Shown here piece after piece: positions 7,323 to 12,770 of a stretch of DNA of 12,770 nt. Source of the stretch: CAZPDM01 sp964585305 (GTDB taxonomy: Bacteria > Planctomycetota > Uabimicrobiia > Uabimicrobiales > JABWCH01); assembly GCA_964585305.1 (NCBI GenBank), contig CAZPDM010000105.1:1-12770 (forward strand), read 5' to 3'. The notes under the pieces were generated by a model, which ran no database searches, was not told the origin of the DNA, and saw only the letters and a list, made by a program, of their open reading frames with translations. The position numbers and the translations under genes are program-made. Each line of letters opens with the position of its first letter. Within the stretch, counting starts at the first letter, position 1.

Positions 7323-8057
7323 ATGGGCAGCAACTCTATTGGTGAGATCAAAGAAGGATTGCAGCAGTTATCTCCAGATGAAGCACTAAAGCTTGTCCAA
7401 AAAACTTTTGGTAGTAGCCTTGAAAGCAATTTCAAGAAATGGATTCCAATTCCAGTAATTACTCTTTACTATGTTGCTCTCCAATTTGTAGCAGAAAAAG
7501 ACATTAAGATGCAGACAGTAGCTTTTATTATTGCTGCAATTGTAGTCTGTGTTTACCCTTTTTTTTCTCAATATAAAGAGCAAAGAAGGTTTTGGCCATT
7601 AGGCCTTATATGCTTTTTAGGCTGGGTTCAATATGACAAGCCGTTTTTTCCATTAGGCAATTTTTACGATACAATGATTCTGGCTGGATGTGTTTTTCTT
7701 GCTCCAATTATTGAATATATCTTAAGACCGGACAAGGAGATTATTTACCTTGCATTGTCCTCCAAGCTCTTTCCATTTGATAAAATCAAGGCAATGGATC
7801 TTTTGACTCACTATCGCGAGACAAATCCTCTACAAGAAAATCTGACAGATTTGGTTATTGATAATGAAATTAAAGTTACTCACTCAAATGATGATACGAT
7901 CAAAATCACTAGAAAGGGGTGGGGATATTCCTTCGTTATTCAGAAAATAACCGTTCAAACAGGTGCTTACAATCGTTTATATCGCATTAGAAGAAACAGA
8001 TTCAAAGAAATTATACAAGATATGCTTCCTAATTTCTTATCTCCAAAAGGTGAATAA
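7323..8057 (+). CDS. Polytopic membrane protein with C-terminal cytoplasmic domain
   Basis: The product has 244 residues. A helical soluble N-terminus of about 38 residues precedes three or four hydrophobic segments at about 41-57, 64-82, 90-105 and 116-134, separated by short charged loops (QYKEQRR at 83-89). The last 110 residues are soluble and end in a very basic stretch (LYRIRRNRFKEII), suggesting that this part is cytoplasmic. Within it, LTDLVIDNEIKV then DDTIKITRKGWGYSF has the spacing of a winged-helix unit, but this is only a resemblance. No family is recognised. The start is supported by the leader motif 7304-7317. It stands between a secreted protein and a lipoprotein gene, so a membrane component of one envelope assembly is the likeliest role, inferred from context. 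Confidence 0.85.
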   Translation: MGSNSIGEIKEGLQQLSPDEALKLVQKTFGSSLESNFKKWIPIPVITLYYVALQFVAEKDIKMQTVAFIIAAIVVCVYPFFSQYKEQRRFWPLGLICFLGWVQYDKPFFPLGNFYDTMILAGCVFLAPIIEYILRPDKEIIYLALSSKLFPFDKIKAMDLLTHYRETNPLQENLTDLVIDNEIKVTHSNDDTIKITRKGWGYSFVIQKITVQTGAYNRLYRIRRNRFKEIIQDMLPNFLSPKGE

Positions 8058-8079
8058 GTAGCCTGTTAACTTAGTGAAG

Positions 8080-8107
8080 AACTGAACCTGCCGATGCAAT
8101 TTTTTAT
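8080..8107 (+). promoter_or_regulatory. TGAACC-GCAATTTTTTAT element in the second module gap
   Basis: AACTGAACCTGC followed by GCAATTTTTTAT parallels AATTGAACCCGCAATTTTTAT at 7222-7242 in the previous gap, with a five-base insertion. Unlike its neighbours, it has no convincing complementary arm nearby. The shared string between different gene pairs suggests a common regulatory or processing signal, possibly degenerated here. Confidence 0.4.
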
Positions 8108-8147
8108 TAAAGGTATCATTTATAAGTTATTTATTAAATTTTATCTA

Positions 8148-8161
8148 TTTTATAGAAAGAA
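8148..8161 (+). promoter_or_regulatory. Leader motif TTTTATAGAAAGAA before the lipoprotein gene
   Basis: This is the second exact copy of the 14-base motif, again five bases before the ATG (8167). The flanking bases differ between the two copies, apart from a general T-richness upstream, so selection on the motif is as plausible as recent duplication. Confidence 0.5.
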
Positions 8162-8166
8162 CTACT

Positions 8167-8697
8167 ATGAAAAACTATTGTTACTATCTTTTCTCTTTAG
8201 TCTTTATTTTATCACTAACTGGATGTTTTAAAGTAAAAAACGCAGAGGGATTACAATTAGCTACATCCAAATCCTATTATGCACAAGACTTGGCAAAAAA
8301 AGTGAAAACAAATTATGTTGCTAACAAAGAATCCATTCCACAAGAAGAATATACTACTGTCAAAAAATTGTATGAAAAAGCAGCTAGCGATATGAGAGCT
8401 TTTCTAGATGTAGTTAAATTAGAAGCCACGATGAATAACGTGGTTGATGTTCCTGCAGAAAAATTTAACAAAAGCCCAGTCGCCGAAAGCATTGATAAAT
8501 TTATCAATAGTGTTGCCAGTCGCAGTGATGAAACAGTAGTTTTTAAAGAAATTGTTCTTCCTTTGATTAAATTAGCGATTGAAGAAATAATCAAAGCACG
8601 TAAAGAAAGCGACGAACAAGCACTCAAAAAATTCTGTGAGGAATTGGAAAAGTTTAAAATGCCATCATGGGAAAAAATTTCTATCGAAGCAAAATAA
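8167..8697 (+). CDS. Small helical lipoprotein of unknown function
   Basis: The product has 176 residues. The N-terminus (MKNYCYYLFSLVFILSLTGC) is a lipoprotein signal with lipobox LTGC, so Cys 20 should be lipid-modified and the protein held on the periplasmic side of a membrane. The mature part is charged and predicted by eye to be mostly alpha-helical (for example YTTVKKLYEKAASDMRAFLDVV, then IVLPLIKLAIEEIIKARKES), like a helical bundle. No catalytic motif is seen and no family is recognised. An overlapping 148-codon open frame on the other strand (8313-8759) is a shadow: it lacks a ribosome site and its composition is that of antisense helical coding. The gene follows the membrane-protein gene by 109 bases and precedes the caspase-like protease gene by 143. 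Confidence 0.88.
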   Translation: MKNYCYYLFSLVFILSLTGCFKVKNAEGLQLATSKSYYAQDLAKKVKTNYVANKESIPQEEYTTVKKLYEKAASDMRAFLDVVKLEATMNNVVDVPAEKFNKSPVAESIDKFINSVASRSDETVVFKEIVLPLIKLAIEEIIKARKESDEQALKKFCEELEKFKMPSWEKISIEAK

Positions 8698-8717
8698 TAT
8701 AAGAAAATAAATTCCAT

Positions 8718-8801
8718 AAAATTGAACCACATACTATGTTTTTTTCGCTGATAAGTCAAATATTTTAAGTAAATATGTAGAGTATGGGTTCAATTTTTTT
8801 T
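8718..8801 (+). terminator. Long nested inverted repeat with TGAACC core and T-run (third module gap)
   Basis: Bases 8718-8735 (AAAATTGAACCACATACT) pair with 8781-8797 (AGTATGGGTTCAATTTT): 17 pairs with one bulged A at 8729, followed by more T. A smaller stem inside pairs ATATTT 8760-8765 with AAATAT 8771-8776. The T-run makes it terminator-like for the lipoprotein gene, but the 45-base loop is long. It also lies in the leader of the protease gene, 40 bases before its ATG, and so could control read-through. Confidence 0.55.
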
Positions 8802-8840
8802 CATATTTTCATAATTGAAAAAAATAAGGATATATAAGAG

Positions 8841-9917
8841 ATGAACAAGTACAAGATCATTTTAATAGGCTACCCAGAGCACTTGAAAAAATATGAAGTT
8901 CCTCTACAATATAGAAGCATCATGGACATATTTAAAATTCCTTCAAAGAAATCTCAGGGGAAAGAAGTTCCATGTAGATTAAAAGAATATTCTTCTGAAT
9001 TGCAATCATTTATTAAAAACTCATTATCTTCTGAAGAGGAGCATGTAGCAATAGGTTTTAGTGGGCATGGATATGGAGTAGGAAATCCAGGTACTAATGA
9101 CAAAGGTTTTTCCTTAGACGACATAGAAGAAATTATTAAAATAGCCTATTCTTCCTATCGTAAAAAATTTGACATCATATTTTTTGATACATGTTACAAT
9201 GCCATGCTGGATGTCTTTCTACCACTCTCTCAATATTGCCAAACTTTTATTGCTTCTAAACTTAAATCGCCAAATGCAGGATGGACAGCTATGTATTCTA
9301 AATGGCTGGAAAAAACTTGTGATAGTTTGAGTCCTACAGCAGAAGATTGGGCAAAAAATGCGGTAGAGACATATCGAGAATCATACCAGGGTAAAGTAGA
9401 TATAAAGGGAGAGAAATATCATTTAACAGCATTTCTCTCTAGTGAAATTTTAAATATCGCAACAAAGTTGAAAAATATTTTATCGAGCAATTTATGTTCT
9501 GATATTTTAAATAGATGTCATCGCATTGAAAACAGTTTTTTCACAGCGTATGATTTAGAATCTTTTATCCGTGAATCTTCTAACCAAGAATTAAAAGAAC
9601 TATCTGATAAAAGCAAAATAGATTCTTATCCCAAAGATACATCTGAAAATACATCTAAAGAACTATCTCTTGTTGGAATGTCATTTTCCAGCAAATTTTT
9701 GAAATCAAGCGAAAACAAAGATGGATTTATACAAATTATTATTGCTATTTTATTACTTTTCACACCTTTTCTTTACAAGTCATTTTTAAATTTATTTAAA
9801 GAATCCATTGGAACAAAAGAATGGTGGAAAAAGTTAGCAATTATCGTAGTTTTTCTGATATTAGCAATAGCAATATTGGCAATATTTGGTATGATTTTTT
9901 TACAGAATTTTAAATAA
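8841..9917 (+). CDS. Membrane-anchored caspase-fold cysteine protease (clostripain/C11-like)
   Basis: The product has 358 residues. The N-terminal 200 form a caspase-like domain. A strand IILIGYP opens it; FSGHGYG (73-79) carries the catalytic His 76; FDIIFFDTCYN (110-120) carries the nucleophile Cys 118 after the usual D-x. Then come QYCQTFIASKLKSPNAGWTAMYSKWL (131-156), which matches the C11/clostripain pattern of a substrate-pocket Ser followed by Gly-Trp and Tyr. Family knowledge: these cleave after basic residues, often after self-processing. Residues about 250-290 are a Ser/Lys-rich linker. Two membrane helices follow at about 296-316 and 331-354. There is no signal peptide, so the protease domain should face the cytoplasm, unlike secreted clostripain. 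It is the last gene of the module; a bidirectional terminator follows. Substrates are unknown. Confidence 0.88.
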   Translation: MNKYKIILIGYPEHLKKYEVPLQYRSIMDIFKIPSKKSQGKEVPCRLKEYSSELQSFIKNSLSSEEEHVAIGFSGHGYGVGNPGTNDKGFSLDDIEEIIKIAYSSYRKKFDIIFFDTCYNAMLDVFLPLSQYCQTFIASKLKSPNAGWTAMYSKWLEKTCDSLSPTAEDWAKNAVETYRESYQGKVDIKGEKYHLTAFLSSEILNIATKLKNILSSNLCSDILNRCHRIENSFFTAYDLESFIRESSNQELKELSDKSKIDSYPKDTSENTSKELSLVGMSFSSKFLKSSENKDGFIQIIIAILLLFTPFLYKSFLNLFKESIGTKEWWKKLAIIVVFLILAIAILAIFGMIFLQNFK

Positions 9918-9931
9918 AATTTTTTCTATTC

Positions 9932-9969
9932 AAAAAAATAAGCTATGTTTATCATAGCTTATTTTTTTT
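9932..9969. terminator. Bidirectional intrinsic terminator between convergent genes
   Basis: AAAAAAATAAGCTATG (9932-9947) pairs perfectly with CATAGCTTATTTTTTT (9953-9968) around a five-base loop TTTAT. A-run and T-run on the two sides make it work for both the protease gene (plus) and the phosphatase-like gene (minus), which converge here. Confidence 0.93.
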
Positions 9970-9994
9970 GGATGAATTTATTTTTTAGAAAATC

Positions 9995-11071
9995 TTATCG
10001 TATTTGAATGGCTCCAGTGCTAGGATCTATCAGTTTCAGACGGGATATTTCATTGCCGAAGTTACTTGTCATGCGTTCATTGTGTGTGGTTTCATTGGTA
10101 ATATTACGGATTAGTACTTCGGAAATTTGTGGATTATAGGCATGAACTGCCCAGGCGTAAATTTCAGGATCTTTTTCGCCAGAATCTCCAATTAGTATAA
10201 ATTGGCGGTGAGGATAGCTTTCTATGATTTCTTTAATGGCTGTTTTTTTCTGGTCAATTGTGGCTTCTTTAGCAATAGCTTCCCAAAATTCTGAAGAAAG
10301 AGGATTGATTCTGAATTCTTTCATGTTGAAAGATCCTGCTGGAAATGAATTGCTTTGGCGAAAGTTATTTAAAAAATCAAACATTTGCCAGGGAGAACCA
10401 GTTAAATAATGGAAAACTATTTCTGATTGCTGCATTTTCTGATATGTTTGCGACATTCCAGGACATGCTTGAGGAGGATTGATAAACGAATTTTTTAGTA
10501 CAGTTTTTTTTCCTTCCACAATCCCTGTAATTTTAATGGTATCGTCGATATCAGAAATAACGGATTTTCCCACAGGAGGAACCAATTGAATTTTTCCGAA
10601 AAATTTTCTTCCATCTTTAGCTGTTGTATTATAAGTAATCCATCCATCTTCGGCTAATTTCTGGGCCTCAAAATTGGATAGGGTAATAGATTCGCTAATT
10701 CTGCCTCCATCCGTAGATGCTGACATCGTATATTTTTTATCGCCTAATTCAATGATGATTTTTTCTTTTCCTTCATTGTCAGAAGCTAGTGGGCTAATAC
10801 GATTCCAGAATTCATTTTTATTTGGAATGTTTATTTTGGTAAAGAGTTCAAAACCTAGGATCAATGTGTGTTTGACAATATCACTGTCGTTGGGTTCCCG
10901 TATCCATCCTTCAATATGAAGTGTCCATATTTCTAAAAATTCGTCATAACTTCCATAAGATGGGAAAAAAGTGACAATTTCATCGTTGTCTATTTGGCTT
11001 CCATCATCGGCAAATAAACTAATTTGCCATATAAGAAAAATAAAAACAAGAAGATATAAAAAACCTTTCAT
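9995..11071 (-). CDS. Secreted App1/DUF2183-type phosphatidate phosphatase-like protein
   Basis: The product has 358 residues. It starts with a signal peptide (MKGFLYLLVFIFLIWQISLFA), followed by a beta-rich N-terminal half that includes a WTLHIEGWIREP stretch typical of these proteins. The catalytic half has the haloacid-dehalogenase-type DxDxT motif SDIDDTIK (173-180; nucleophile Asp 174, general acid Asp 176), FHYLTGSPWQM (220-230), and the acidic end motif LIGDSGEKDPEIY (293-305). This is the signature of the App1 family, first known as a yeast Mg-dependent phosphatidate phosphatase; bacterial homologues are mostly untested. Acting outside the cytoplasm, it could dephosphorylate lipids of the envelope or of the surroundings. 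The ribosome site AAAGGA lies seven bases before the ATG. The gene is alone on its strand and its upstream region contains a palindrome. Confidence 0.92.
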   Translation of the reverse strand: MKGFLYLLVFIFLIWQISLFADDGSQIDNDEIVTFFPSYGSYDEFLEIWTLHIEGWIREPNDSDIVKHTLILGFELFTKINIPNKNEFWNRISPLASDNEGKEKIIIELGDKKYTMSASTDGGRISESITLSNFEAQKLAEDGWITYNTTAKDGRKFFGKIQLVPPVGKSVISDIDDTIKITGIVEGKKTVLKNSFINPPQACPGMSQTYQKMQQSEIVFHYLTGSPWQMFDFLNNFRQSNSFPAGSFNMKEFRINPLSSEFWEAIAKEATIDQKKTAIKEIIESYPHRQFILIGDSGEKDPEIYAWAVHAYNPQISEVLIRNITNETTHNERMTSNFGNEISRLKLIDPSTGAIQIR

Positions 11072-11369
11072 AATTTTTCCTTTGAATTTTGATATATCTT
11101 GGTGCTAGTCTGGCTGGATAATATAGATTATCCGAAATTGAATTTTATTTATATAACAAGGTATAATATAGCTTATTGGGCTTAAATAAGCAAAAAAAAA
11201 CTTGAAAAATTAGAAATAGGTGATGTAATAGAAATAGGAAAGCCAGTCAGAATATGGCATATTTATTAAAGATGAATGCTAAATAAATAGACTGCGAATA
11301 AAGAATTTGTTTTTCATATTTTTGAGTTGCTGATTGTTGTCATAAGTTATAAAGAAAAGGAGATTTTAA
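11072..11369. other. Intergenic region between divergent genes
   Basis: These 298 bases separate the minus-strand phosphatase-like gene from the plus-strand reductase gene and must hold both promoters, neither of which I can place with confidence. Two perfect small inverted repeats are present: 11116-11133 (listed separately) and GCTTATT 11171-11177 with AATAAGC 11185-11191, the latter followed by A rather than T on the plus strand. A frame without a start at 11186-11269 reads like the tail of a lost protein (see findings). Confidence 0.5.
11116..11133. promoter_or_regulatory. Operator-like palindrome GGATAAT-ATAG-ATTATCC
   Basis: A perfect 7-bp inverted repeat with a four-base centre lies 45-62 bases upstream of the phosphatase-like gene start, where a repressor or activator dimer could bind near the promoter. 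No regulator gene is adjacent. The match could also be chance in AT-rich DNA. Confidence 0.35.
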
Positions 11370-12582
11370 ATGCTTTACAGAGAAGTTCCCAAAAATGGAG
11401 ATAAACTTTCTGTACTTGGATATGGCTGCATGAGATTTCCTATGAGGATGGGGAAAATCAATGCAAAGCTTGCTGAAAAGCAAATCATGTATGCTTTGGA
11501 ACAAGGGGTAAATTATTTTGATACGGCATATCCTTATCATAATGGAAAAAGCGAACCATTTTTGGGAGAAGTTTTATCTAAAAACAACTGTAGAAATAAA
11601 GTAAAGATTGCAACAAAACTTCCGCATTGGATTACGCATTCTACAGAGGATATGGATAAGGTTTTAGACGAACAACTGTCAAAGTTAAAAACCGATCATA
11701 TTGATTATTATTTGGTACACGCTTTAAATGGTGAGTTTTGGAATACAGCAAAGCAAAATGGTGTAATTGAGTTTTTAGAAAAATCATTAAAAAGTGGAAA
11801 AATCATTAACGCTGGATTTTCGTTTCATGGATTTGCAAACGAATTTAATCCAATAGTAGATGACTTTGATTGGACGTTTTGCCAAATTCAATATAACTAT
11901 TTGGACACAAAAAATCAAGCCGGAAGAAACGGCTTGAGATATGCGGCATCAAAAGATATAGCTGTAATCATTATGGAACCACTTCGAGGAGGAAATCTGG
12001 CAAAAACACCACCGCCTTCTGTTCAACAAATATGGGCAAAAGCCGATCAGAAAAAAACACCAGCAGAATGGGCACTTCGTTGGCTTTGGAATCAACCGGA
12101 AGTAACAGTAGTTCTTTCTGGGATGAACACAGATAGTCATATTAGTGAAAATCTGCGTATTGCTGAAGAATCCTTGCCAAAATCCCTTTCAGAAAAGGAA
12201 GTAAAATTAGTTGAAGAAGCTGCAGATGAATTTCAAAAAATAATGAAAGTTGGCTGTACTGGTTGCCAATATTGTATGCCATGCCCAGTAGAAGTCAATA
12301 TTCCAAGTTGCTTTGCATGGTACAATTCTTATCATGCTTTTAAAGATAAATCTGCTAAAATAATGTATCTCGTCCAAAATGGAGGGGTTTTTTCTGATAA
12401 GGTAACTTTGGCATCAAAGTGTGTTAAATGTGGAAAATGTATTGAAAAATGCCCCCAACATCTTGCTATTCCTAAGTTGCTAAAGTGATGTCCAGAAAGA
12501 TATGGAAGGCTACTTGGCTAAACCAATGATTTGGCTTGGAAAAAAACTCCTATCAAAAGGAACGAAAAAGAAGAAAAAATAA
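11370..12582 (+). pseudogene. Aldo/keto reductase with C-terminal 4Fe-4S region, frameshifted near the 3' end
   Basis: The first frame runs to the TGA at 12486-12488 (372 codons including stop). It shows the AKR barrel with catalytic residues Asp 51 and Tyr 56 (DTAYPYHNGKSE), Lys 83 (ATKLP) and His 117 (LVHAL). A ferredoxin-like end follows, with CTGCQYCMPCP (Cys 296, 299, 302, 305) and CVKCGKCIEKCP (Cys 351, 354, 357, 361). Immediately after ...IPKLLK the +1 frame continues as DVQKDMEGYLAKPMIWLGKK and so on, ending in a poly-Lys tail at TAA 12580-12582. Dropping one base near 12486 (AAG-T-GATGTC) restores LLKDVQKDMEG, which is how related proteins continue. The loss removes only about 32 residues beyond all clusters, so the protein may still work; a sequencing error is possible. 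A strong AAAAGGAGA ribosome site (11355-11363) and less AT-rich coding suggest transfer, perhaps from Clostridia-like bacteria. Likely an NAD(P)H- or flavin-linked oxidoreductase; substrate unknown. Confidence 0.85.
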
Positions 12583-12609
12583 ATAGCTAGCGATGCTTAT
12601 TTTTCTTTT
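12569..12609. terminator. Terminator-like hairpin after the reductase gene
   Basis: AAGAAAAAATAA (12571-12582) pairs with TTATTTTTCTT (12597-12607) with one bulged A, around a 14-base loop containing GCTAGC. The right arm runs on in T and C. It overlaps the stop codon of the extended reductase frame and could serve as terminator for that gene and, from the other strand, for the TnpB gene. The stem is almost all A-T, so its strength is doubtful. Confidence 0.5.
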
Positions 12610-12630
12610 CTCAATCTACGTCCGATACAT

Positions 12631-12675
12631 TTTTGTTAACAAAAGCTAACAAATACAGATTTAGCGACTGCTAAA
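12631..12675 (-). mobile_element. Candidate right end of the IS200/IS605-type element with hairpins
   Basis: Just beyond and overlapping the TnpB stop lie two small perfect hairpins: TTTAGC 12660-12665 with GCTAAA 12670-12675 (four-base loop), and TTTGTTA 12632-12638 with TAACAAA 12647-12653 (eight-base loop). The second overlaps a 14-base palindrome TTTTGTTAACAAAA at 12631-12644. Such subterminal hairpins are usual at element ends and in the overlapping omega RNA. The exact boundary cannot be placed without the other end or an empty site. Confidence 0.4.
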
Positions 12676-12770
12676 AGAGGGTGTATCTACCAACGCCCGT
12701 AAAAAAATATTACGGACTCCATGAATATCTCGATCCATAATAAGACCACAGGATTTACAGTGAAAAATAG
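12661..12770 (-). CDS. tnpB: TnpB (IS200/IS605-family OrfB), C-terminal end, cut by window edge
   Basis: Reading the minus strand from the right edge gives IFHCKSCGLIMDRDIHGVRN and then IFLRALVDTPSFSSR before TAA (stop at 12661-12663), 35 residues in all. FHCKSCG is the second CxxC of the TnpB zinc ribbon, and MDRDIHGVRNI matches the DRDxNxAxNI motif that carries the last RuvC catalytic Asp. His stands where Asn is usual. Family knowledge: TnpB is an RNA-guided nuclease, ancestor of Cas12, that helps its element persist; the guide (omega RNA) usually comes from the 3' end of the gene and the element's right end, here to the left of 12661. The rest of the gene, and any TnpA, would lie to the right of the window. 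Confidence 0.9.
   Translation of the reverse strand, partial: IFHCKSCGLIMDRDIHGVRNIFLRALVDTPSFSSR

Noticed and set aside
8313..8759. A 148-codon open frame on the minus strand over the lipoprotein gene
   Set aside because: It lies opposite a gene with a clear lipobox and good helix pattern, has no ribosome site, and its Ser/Leu-rich composition is what antisense of Lys/Glu/Ala-rich coding gives.
7323..9917. A bacterial gasdermin system (gasdermin plus caspase-like protease)
   Set aside because: The protease partner would fit, but the neighbouring 244-residue protein has several membrane helices along its middle and no gasdermin-like N-terminal pattern; the lipoprotein and secreted protein do not fit either.
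11099..11115. A second sigma-54-like site, TTGGTGCTAGTCTGGCT, on the plus strand
   Set aside because: The GG/GC spacing is right, but both boxes deviate (TGGTGC and TGGC), it overlaps no conserved element, and it would give a leader of more than 240 bases for the reductase gene.
1..12770. tRNA, rRNA, CRISPR array or known riboswitch
   Set aside because: I saw no cloverleaf, rRNA-like stretch, regularly spaced repeats or recognisable aptamer on either strand.

Overview
The window looks like chromosomal DNA of a low-GC bacterium with a Gram-negative type of envelope. It is strongly AT-rich by eye. It holds one clear lipoprotein signal, four secretion signals, a eukaryotic-type Ser/Thr kinase with N-terminal zinc ribbons, and a sigma-54 activator. 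That mix (Ser/Thr kinases, sigma-54 control, many secreted proteins of unknown family) would suit a Planctomycetes/PVC-like or similarly deep-branching lineage. The sequence alone does not fix the phylum.

Layout from left to right. (1) At 2-574 lies the C-terminal part of a sigma-54-dependent activator (AAA+ end plus Fis-type HTH), cut by the left edge. (2) At 643-6352 lies a three-gene unit: a transmembrane Ser/Thr kinase with two zinc ribbons and a long C-terminal domain beyond the membrane, then two secreted proteins of unknown family, the last two overlapping by one base. A clean intrinsic terminator closes it (6362-6405). (3) At 6406-6679 lies a gene-free stretch with a possible three-way-junction RNA fold and a very good match to a sigma-54 (-24/-12) promoter. 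(4) At 6680-9917 lies a four-gene envelope module: a small secreted protein, a polytopic membrane protein, a lipoprotein, and a caspase-fold (clostripain/C11-like) protease carried on two C-terminal membrane helices. All three gaps inside the module carry related TGAACC-containing elements, two of them in long inverted repeats. A bidirectional terminator (9932-9969) closes it. (5) On the minus strand at 9995-11071 lies a secreted App1/DUF2183-type phosphatidate phosphatase-like protein. (6) At 11370-12582 lies an aldo/keto reductase with a C-terminal ferredoxin-type 4Fe-4S region, whose last 30 or so codons are cut off by an apparent one-base frameshift. (7) At 12661-12770, minus strand, lies the C-terminal end of an IS200/IS605-family TnpB (zinc knuckle plus DRD motif), cut by the right edge, with hairpins just beyond its stop.

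The most interesting inference is that region 4 is one uncharacterised envelope module. It joins a secreted protein, a membrane protein, a lipoprotein and a membrane-anchored caspase-like protease, and a sigma-54 promoter would tie it to an activator such as the one at the left edge. Its function cannot be read from the sequence. Co-expression and joint function are inferences from order, strand, terminators and shared intergenic elements.
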